Source: Wohlfahrtiimonas sp.
GTDB lineage: Bacteria; Pseudomonadota; Gammaproteobacteria; Cardiobacteriales; Wohlfahrtiimonadaceae
DNA: 19,245 nt
Assembly (NCBI GenBank): GCA_030149965.1
Contig: JASLHB010000117.1
Coordinates: 1 to 19,245, forward strand
Reading direction: 5' to 3'
The translations under genes were made by a program, and so were the position numbers. The first letter of the stretch is position 1, and each line of letters opens with the position of its first letter. Below are positions 15,724-19,245 of this stretch, in pieces. The notes beneath the pieces were generated by a model that had not been told where the DNA came from, did no database searches, and saw nothing but the letters and a program-made list of their open reading frames with translations.

Positions 15724-16923
15724 ATGTCTATTAAAGAATTTGCATTTCAATTATCTAAAAAAATTCAAGAACAATACTCTGTAAAAGTTGCTCGTTCGCA
15801 TATTTACGAACTTATTGCCGTAAGCCAAGGCTATAAAACTTATAATGCTTTTGTTGCACAAAACCTACTATTGCAAGCTAGCTATAATAAATTGGAAAAA
15901 ACTGATCAGCATAAATATATTGATGCGTTGACTCTAGAAATTCTGAGAAATCCTCCTATTGAAGACTATTTAGAAGAGAATGAAGATGATCTTTATTGGG
16001 ATGTTTATGATGGTCAAATATGTCTAGAGAAAATTAACAAAATTATTATGAATTTGTATAAGCTTTTGAAGATAGATGCTTCAGAAAATATATATTTATC
16101 AATTGCTAAAACAATTTATCAAGAAATATTATGGCTAAATATTAATGTTATTAATTTTAGAGCTGCTAGGGAAAAAGTGAGTAATATTAATTTTGAGGAT
16201 GGGAAATTAAATACTAGCATAGAAGAATGGGATGATCTCGAGTATGAATGGGAAGGCATAGAAGATGATTTTGAGCAGTTAGATTTTTTACAAATAGAAA
16301 GCTATATAGAACAAATTTTATATTATGCCAAAGAACGTAAAAATCCTGATGCCTATGCATTATTAGGAGGATACTACCGTTATTTAGCTAATCAAATAGC
16401 ACCTTGTGGGCGTGAAGGTTCAACCTTTGGTAGTTATTGGGATAATGATAAGCAGAAGCGTATTTATCCAGAAGAATATAAAAAAAATAAAAATAAGTAT
16501 AACGAGTATATAAAGCAAGCTGAAAATTTTGAGTTTAATATTAAGAATTGTCCTTTAAATCTTCAGGAGATTGATTTTTATACTGATGATGAAACGATTT
16601 ATAAACAGGTCTTATATTTATGTCATCAGGGCGATCTGGCTGCAATTCAATATTTTTTATACGAAGGTTTGTTTAAGAATCATGGAGAGGCATGGTTATA
16701 TATTTATTTAGCACAAATGTGTGGGATTGATTTCACTCAACATGATCTTCGTGCTTATAATGCTGACACAGGTGAAGATTATGATGACTATGGACCAATG
16801 GCAATTGGAGGCCGAGAAGCAATTCAATATGTTATGGATCTATCTGAATTAGATATCAAACAATCGAATTTAGCTAGAGCAAAGGCTTTGGAGCTATTTG
16901 AGCAACTTGCGGATAAACCATAA
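15724..16923 (+). CDS. Acidic 399-residue protein of unknown function
   Basis: I do not recognise a named family. Residues about 1-45 form a short helical domain (ARSHIYELIAVSQGYKTYNA) like a small N-terminal module I have seen in hypothetical proteins of the pattern HxxELLAxxxGYxSYxA. Residues about 160-185 are strongly acidic (EEWDDLEYEWEGIEDDFEQL). The C-terminal half is helical, with stretches such as AYALLGGYYRYLANQ and EAWLYIYLAQMCG that resemble degenerate TPR/Sel1-type repeats. There is no signal peptide or membrane segment. The start has AGGAAA before it. The gene stands alone, with a 282-base gap before and a terminator after, and is markedly AT-rich with frequent AAT, ATA and TAT codons, which points to acquisition by transfer. 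Confidence 0.65.
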   Translation: MSIKEFAFQLSKKIQEQYSVKVARSHIYELIAVSQGYKTYNAFVAQNLLLQASYNKLEKTDQHKYIDALTLEILRNPPIEDYLEENEDDLYWDVYDGQICLEKINKIIMNLYKLLKIDASENIYLSIAKTIYQEILWLNINVINFRAAREKVSNINFEDGKLNTSIEEWDDLEYEWEGIEDDFEQLDFLQIESYIEQILYYAKERKNPDAYALLGGYYRYLANQIAPCGREGSTFGSYWDNDKQKRIYPEEYKKNKNKYNEYIKQAENFEFNIKNCPLNLQEIDFYTDDETIYKQVLYLCHQGDLAAIQYFLYEGLFKNHGEAWLYIYLAQMCGIDFTQHDLRAYNADTGEDYDDYGPMAIGGREAIQYVMDLSELDIKQSNLARAKALELFEQLADKP

Positions 16924-16955
16924 TAAATACGTATTATCAAATATATATTTACTTT

Positions 16956-16987
16956 ATAAGAACCATAAAATCTTATGGTTCTTATTT
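16956..16987 (+). terminator. Terminator after the 399-residue protein gene
   Basis: A 13-bp perfect stem (956-968 with 973-985 of the 16000s) has the loop AATC. It begins 33 bases after the stop codon. The trailing TTTATT is a weak U-tract, so efficiency is uncertain. Confidence 0.65.
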
Positions 16988-17016
16988 ATTAAAAAATAAT
17001 TTGTCTGATGTATCTA

Positions 17017-17045
17017 TTGCAGAGCCTGTTTAAATTGACTATAAC
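17017..17045 (+). promoter_or_regulatory. Possible sigma-70 promoter of the aminotransferase gene
   Basis: TTGCAG (017-022 of the 17000s) and TATAAC (040-045) are 17 bases apart, about 43 bases upstream of the start codon. TTGACT at 17035-17040 offers an alternative -35 box with a poorer -10. Confidence 0.4.
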
Positions 17046-17088
17046 AATACTATTTGCACACATAAATTAGTATCAATAGGGATCGGAA

Positions 17089-18312
17089 ATGGAAGATTTA
17101 AACGCGCTTTTCGCCAGCAGAGTTGTTGGTGCACAGAGTTCAATTGTTCGTGAATTATTAGCATTCAGTAAAATGCCTCATATTATTTCGTTGGCAGGTG
17201 GGATTCCTGCAGCAGATATGTTTGATCTAGAAGGCATTGAAGCTGCAACACTTGAAGCGATGAAAATGGGTGTTTCAGCATATCAATACAGCGTCACAGA
17301 TGGTGAGCCTGAACTGCGTGAAAGAATTACACATTTGATTGCAGAGCGCGGAATTGAAGCAGATAAAGATCATGTGATTGTGACAAGTGGATCGCAACAA
17401 GGTTTGGACTTAGTTGCGCGCACCTTCATTGATGTTGACGATGTTGTTTTGGTCGAACAACCAACATATTTGGCAGCAATTCAAGTATTTCGTATGGCAG
17501 GTGCGGAAGTTGTTTCTGTGAAGGGCTCTACTGAGGGATTGAATTTAGATGATTTAGAAGCACAGCTGAAAGTATTAAAAACACAGAATAAACGTGTTAA
17601 GGCACTGTACATTGTACCAACATTTGCAAACCCAACAGGTTCAACAATGAGCGTAGAAAATCGTACACGATTATTATCGTTGGCGGTTGAATATAATTTT
17701 GTGATTTTAGAAGATGATCCTTACGGTGAAATTCGTTTTGAAGGTGATCGTGTACCATCGATTTATGGCTTGGCAAAACGCAATGAAACAGGTGAAAATC
17801 ATGTTGTGTATTTGTCTTCTTTTTCTAAGATTTTAGTGCCAGGTTTACGCTTGGGCTTTATTGTGACGAATAAAGTTATTCGTGAAAAAATTATCTTGGT
17901 GAAACAATCTGTAGATTTACATACGCCAGTATTGCCACAATTGATTGTAGAAAAATACTTAGCAAGTGGCCGTTTAAAAGATCGTATTCCAGCAATTTCT
18001 TATACTTATGGACAACGTTGTGATTCATTGATGATAGCATTGGATGAATATGTTGGCGAAGATTTGGAATATCAAAAGCCAATCGGCGGCATGTTTTTAT
18101 GGGCACGCTTGAAAAATGGCATGAGCGCAACTAAATTGCTGAATTATGGTAAAGATGCAGGTGTTGTATTTGTACCGGGTGCAGCATTCTATGCTGAAGG
18201 TGCGGACGATTCAACATTGCGTTTATCATTTGCCACAGTGAATCCTGCGGGAACAGTGGAAGCGGCCAAACGTTTAGCAATCGCAATTCAGAAGTACAAA
18301 GAAGATCATTAA
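17089..18312 (+). CDS. Class I/II PLP aminotransferase, LysN / 2-aminoadipate aminotransferase type
   Basis: This is a 407-residue, fold type I PLP enzyme of the group that includes LysN (2-aminoadipate aminotransferase), kynurenine/aromatic aminotransferases and the catalytic half of MocR regulators; there is no N-terminal DNA-binding domain here. Visible features are ISLAGGIPAADMF (33-45), YQYSVTDGEPELRE (65-78), TSGSQQGLD (99-107, phosphate contacts), FANPTG with Asn181, EDDPYG with Asp210 and Tyr212, SSFSKILVPGLRLGF with Schiff-base Lys247 and Arg254, and TLRLSFA with Arg378 for the substrate carboxylate. The start follows GGGATCGGAAA. It is monocistronic with its own terminator. The amino donor could be 2-aminoadipate, leucine or an aromatic amino acid; the sequence does not decide. 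Confidence 0.85.
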   Translation: MEDLNALFASRVVGAQSSIVRELLAFSKMPHIISLAGGIPAADMFDLEGIEAATLEAMKMGVSAYQYSVTDGEPELRERITHLIAERGIEADKDHVIVTSGSQQGLDLVARTFIDVDDVVLVEQPTYLAAIQVFRMAGAEVVSVKGSTEGLNLDDLEAQLKVLKTQNKRVKALYIVPTFANPTGSTMSVENRTRLLSLAVEYNFVILEDDPYGEIRFEGDRVPSIYGLAKRNETGENHVVYLSSFSKILVPGLRLGFIVTNKVIREKIILVKQSVDLHTPVLPQLIVEKYLASGRLKDRIPAISYTYGQRCDSLMIALDEYVGEDLEYQKPIGGMFLWARLKNGMSATKLLNYGKDAGVVFVPGAAFYAEGADDSTLRLSFATVNPAGTVEAAKRLAIAIQKYKEDH

Positions 18313-18329
18313 TAAAATTTATCTTGTCG

Positions 18330-18355
18330 AAACCTGCTTTTTAGCAGGTTTTTTT
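18330..18355 (+). terminator. Rho-independent terminator of the aminotransferase gene
   Basis: A 9-bp stem (330-338 with 343-351 of the 18000s) has a four-T loop and is followed by T to 18355. It lies 17 bases after the stop codon. Confidence 0.9.
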
Positions 18356-18489
18356 GATTCAGGTTATGAAAATATGAGCTTTTTAACAAACAATATGTAA
18401 AACCATATAAATTCCATTTCCGAAAATTAAGATAAAAAATCTTAATGATCCGAGAGAATGTTTCTCAACTAGAGCAAAGGAAAATGGGG

Positions 18490-19002
18490 ATGAAGTATAA
18501 AGGTTTTACGTTGATCGAATTAATGATCGTGGTTGCGATTATTGGCATACTTTCAATGTTCGCATTGCCAGCCTACCAAAATTATACAAAACGTACTTAC
18601 ATTTCTGAAGGACTTGCATTGGCAGGTATTGCGAAATTAGCAATTGTTGAAACGGTTGCAGCTACAGGTGAATGGCCTTTATCTAATCAAGCAGCAGGAT
18701 TACCGCCTGCTGAAGAAATTAAGGGGCAATCTGTTGATGCAATGAGCATTGTCAGTATGGATAGATTAAGTGGTACAAAGATCTCTTCCATTGTGATTCG
18801 TTATAATCAAAAAGTGATTGATAATTTAGTGGTTTCTAAAGGTTTTCAAGATTTTAAGAATGCTGTTGTGATTGAACCTGATTTAATTGGAGATGCTGCA
18901 CAATATGGTTCATATCAATGGAAATGTGTGATCTACGATAAAGAAAGTATCCACGTACAATGGTTACCAAGCACTTGCCGAGCTGAAGTAAAATCGGCTT
19001 AA
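18490..19002 (+). CDS. pilA: Type IV major pilin (PilA-like prepilin)
   Basis: This 170-residue prepilin has a five-residue leader (MKYKG) before the mature Phe, and the motif FTLIELMIVVAIIGILSMFALPAYQNY. Gly-1 and Glu+5, required for processing and methylation by PilD and for assembly, are both present. The following helix and a C-terminal pair of cysteines (Cys146 and Cys163 of the precursor) give the disulfide-bound D-loop of type IVa pilins. The mature form of 165 residues is slightly above the commonest size. I start at 18490 because AAAGGA lies eight bases upstream and this gives the shortest, usual leader; ATGs at 18445 and 18484 are in frame. It is a lone pilin gene; no pil assembly genes are in the window. 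A minor pilin is possible. Confidence 0.85.
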   Translation: MKYKGFTLIELMIVVAIIGILSMFALPAYQNYTKRTYISEGLALAGIAKLAIVETVAATGEWPLSNQAAGLPPAEEIKGQSVDAMSIVSMDRLSGTKISSIVIRYNQKVIDNLVVSKGFQDFKNAVVIEPDLIGDAAQYGSYQWKCVIYDKESIHVQWLPSTCRAEVKSA

Positions 19003-19028
19003 TTTTATAAGCATTATTACACTTGTCA

Positions 19029-19057
19029 TTGCAATAATAATTTTCCTTGATTATACT
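19029..19057 (+). promoter_or_regulatory. Probable promoter of the thiamine transcript
   Basis: TTGCAA (029-034 of the 19000s) and TATACT (052-057) are 17 bases apart. The predicted start near 19064 is just before the first helix of the riboswitch at 19066, which fits a leader that begins with the aptamer. Confidence 0.6.
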
Positions 19058-19065
19058 TTTGCCTT

Positions 19066-19155
19066 CACTAGAGGTGCTGTTATAAACAGCTGAGATTGAA
19101 GTTAAACTTCGGGACTCTTATGACCTGATCTAGTTAATACTAGCGGAGGCAAGTG
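19066..19155 (+). promoter_or_regulatory. TPP riboswitch (THI element) aptamer
   Basis: All parts of the thiamine pyrophosphate aptamer can be traced. P1 is CACT (066-069 of the 19000s) with AGTG (152-155). P2 is AGAG (070-073) with CTCT (115-118). P3 is GCTGTT/AACAGC (076-081 with 085-090), followed by the conserved TGAGA (091-095). A variable arm is GAAGT/ACTTC (098-102 with 106-110). ACCTGATC (123-130) leads into the arm CTAG-TTAATA-CTAG (130-143), followed by GCGGAGGCA in the place of the usual GCGTAGGGA. The differences from consensus at two positions of that last block are real but modest. It lies upstream of a thiamine-type gene. Confidence 0.93.
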
Positions 19156-19184
19156 TTCATTTCGCTCATCTCCGCAATGGAGAA
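19143..19184 (+). promoter_or_regulatory. Expression platform: alternative helices around the ribosome binding site
   Basis: TCTCC (169-173 of the 19000s) pairs with GGAGA (179-183), which is the ribosome binding site of the next gene. The longer TCTCCGC (169-175) can instead pair with GCGGAGG (143-149), which belongs to the aptamer's conserved 3' block. The two pairings exclude each other. This suits translational control: TPP bound, site hidden; TPP absent, site free. Confidence 0.6.
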
Positions 19185-19186
19185 TT

Positions 19187-19245
19187 ATGTTTCAAATACA
19201 TGCAGTGACGAATGATCAATCATCAGAATCCATCGAATCTTTAAG
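19187..19245 (+). CDS. Thiamine biosynthesis gene, ThiE/TenI-like N-terminus (3' end outside window)
   Basis: Only 19 codons are visible, starting at the ATG three bases after GGAGAA. The first residues MFQIHAVTNDQ resemble the first beta strand of the ThiE/TenI TIM-barrel superfamily (TenI of Bacillus begins with a similar HAITDD). ThiE joins the pyrimidine and thiazole moieties to thiamine phosphate; TenI is a thiazole tautomerase. The TPP riboswitch directly upstream makes a thiamine biosynthesis or salvage role very likely, but the choice between ThiE, TenI and another thi gene rests on very few residues. Confidence 0.6.
   Translation, partial: MFQIHAVTNDQSSESIESL

Overview
The window reads as chromosomal DNA of a low-GC, Gram-negative gammaproteobacterium. 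The evidence is a periplasmic lipoprotein carrier (lolA) overlapping rarA, a type IV pilin, and a CsiD/GlaH–LhgO–GabTD catabolic set. Cardiobacteriales-like bacteria would fit the base composition and gene mix, but that placement is a guess. I see no rRNA, tRNA, CRISPR array or recognisable transposase.

Region 1 (1-6504) is a glutarate / 5-aminovalerate / GABA catabolic locus. The 3' end of lhgO (L-2-hydroxyglutarate oxidase, + strand) converges on a minus-strand operon: amino-acid permease, gabT, gabD. Upstream of that operon, and separated from it by a terminator, lies glaH (glutarate 2-hydroxylase, CsiD family). A small DUF3870 gene precedes glaH. GabT and GabD can turn 5-aminovalerate into glutarate (or GABA into succinate), GlaH hydroxylates glutarate to L-2-hydroxyglutarate, and LhgO oxidises that to 2-oxoglutarate. 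The permease operon has a good promoter followed by a perfect 18-bp palindrome. A degenerate copy of this palindrome lies upstream of glaH, which suggests one regulator for both units.

Region 2 (6620-12058, minus strand) is a two-gene unit. A 138-residue protein of unknown function is followed by a 1650-residue DUF4132 (YehI/MolR-like) protein with helical repeats.

Region 3 (12262-14233, plus strand) holds lolA and rarA, overlapping. It is followed by an AT-rich accessory stretch (14220-16923) with a DUF805-like membrane protein, an exported protein carrying a DxNxDGxxD calcium-type motif, and a 399-residue acidic protein of unknown function. The gap 15442-15723 shows nothing I can name.

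Region 4 (17017-19245, plus strand) holds a LysN-type PLP aminotransferase with its own promoter and terminator, and a type IV pilin gene. The window ends with a TPP riboswitch in front of a truncated thiamine gene whose first residues resemble ThiE/TenI. The leader between aptamer and start codon contains a mutually exclusive pair of helices that could hide or expose the ribosome binding site.
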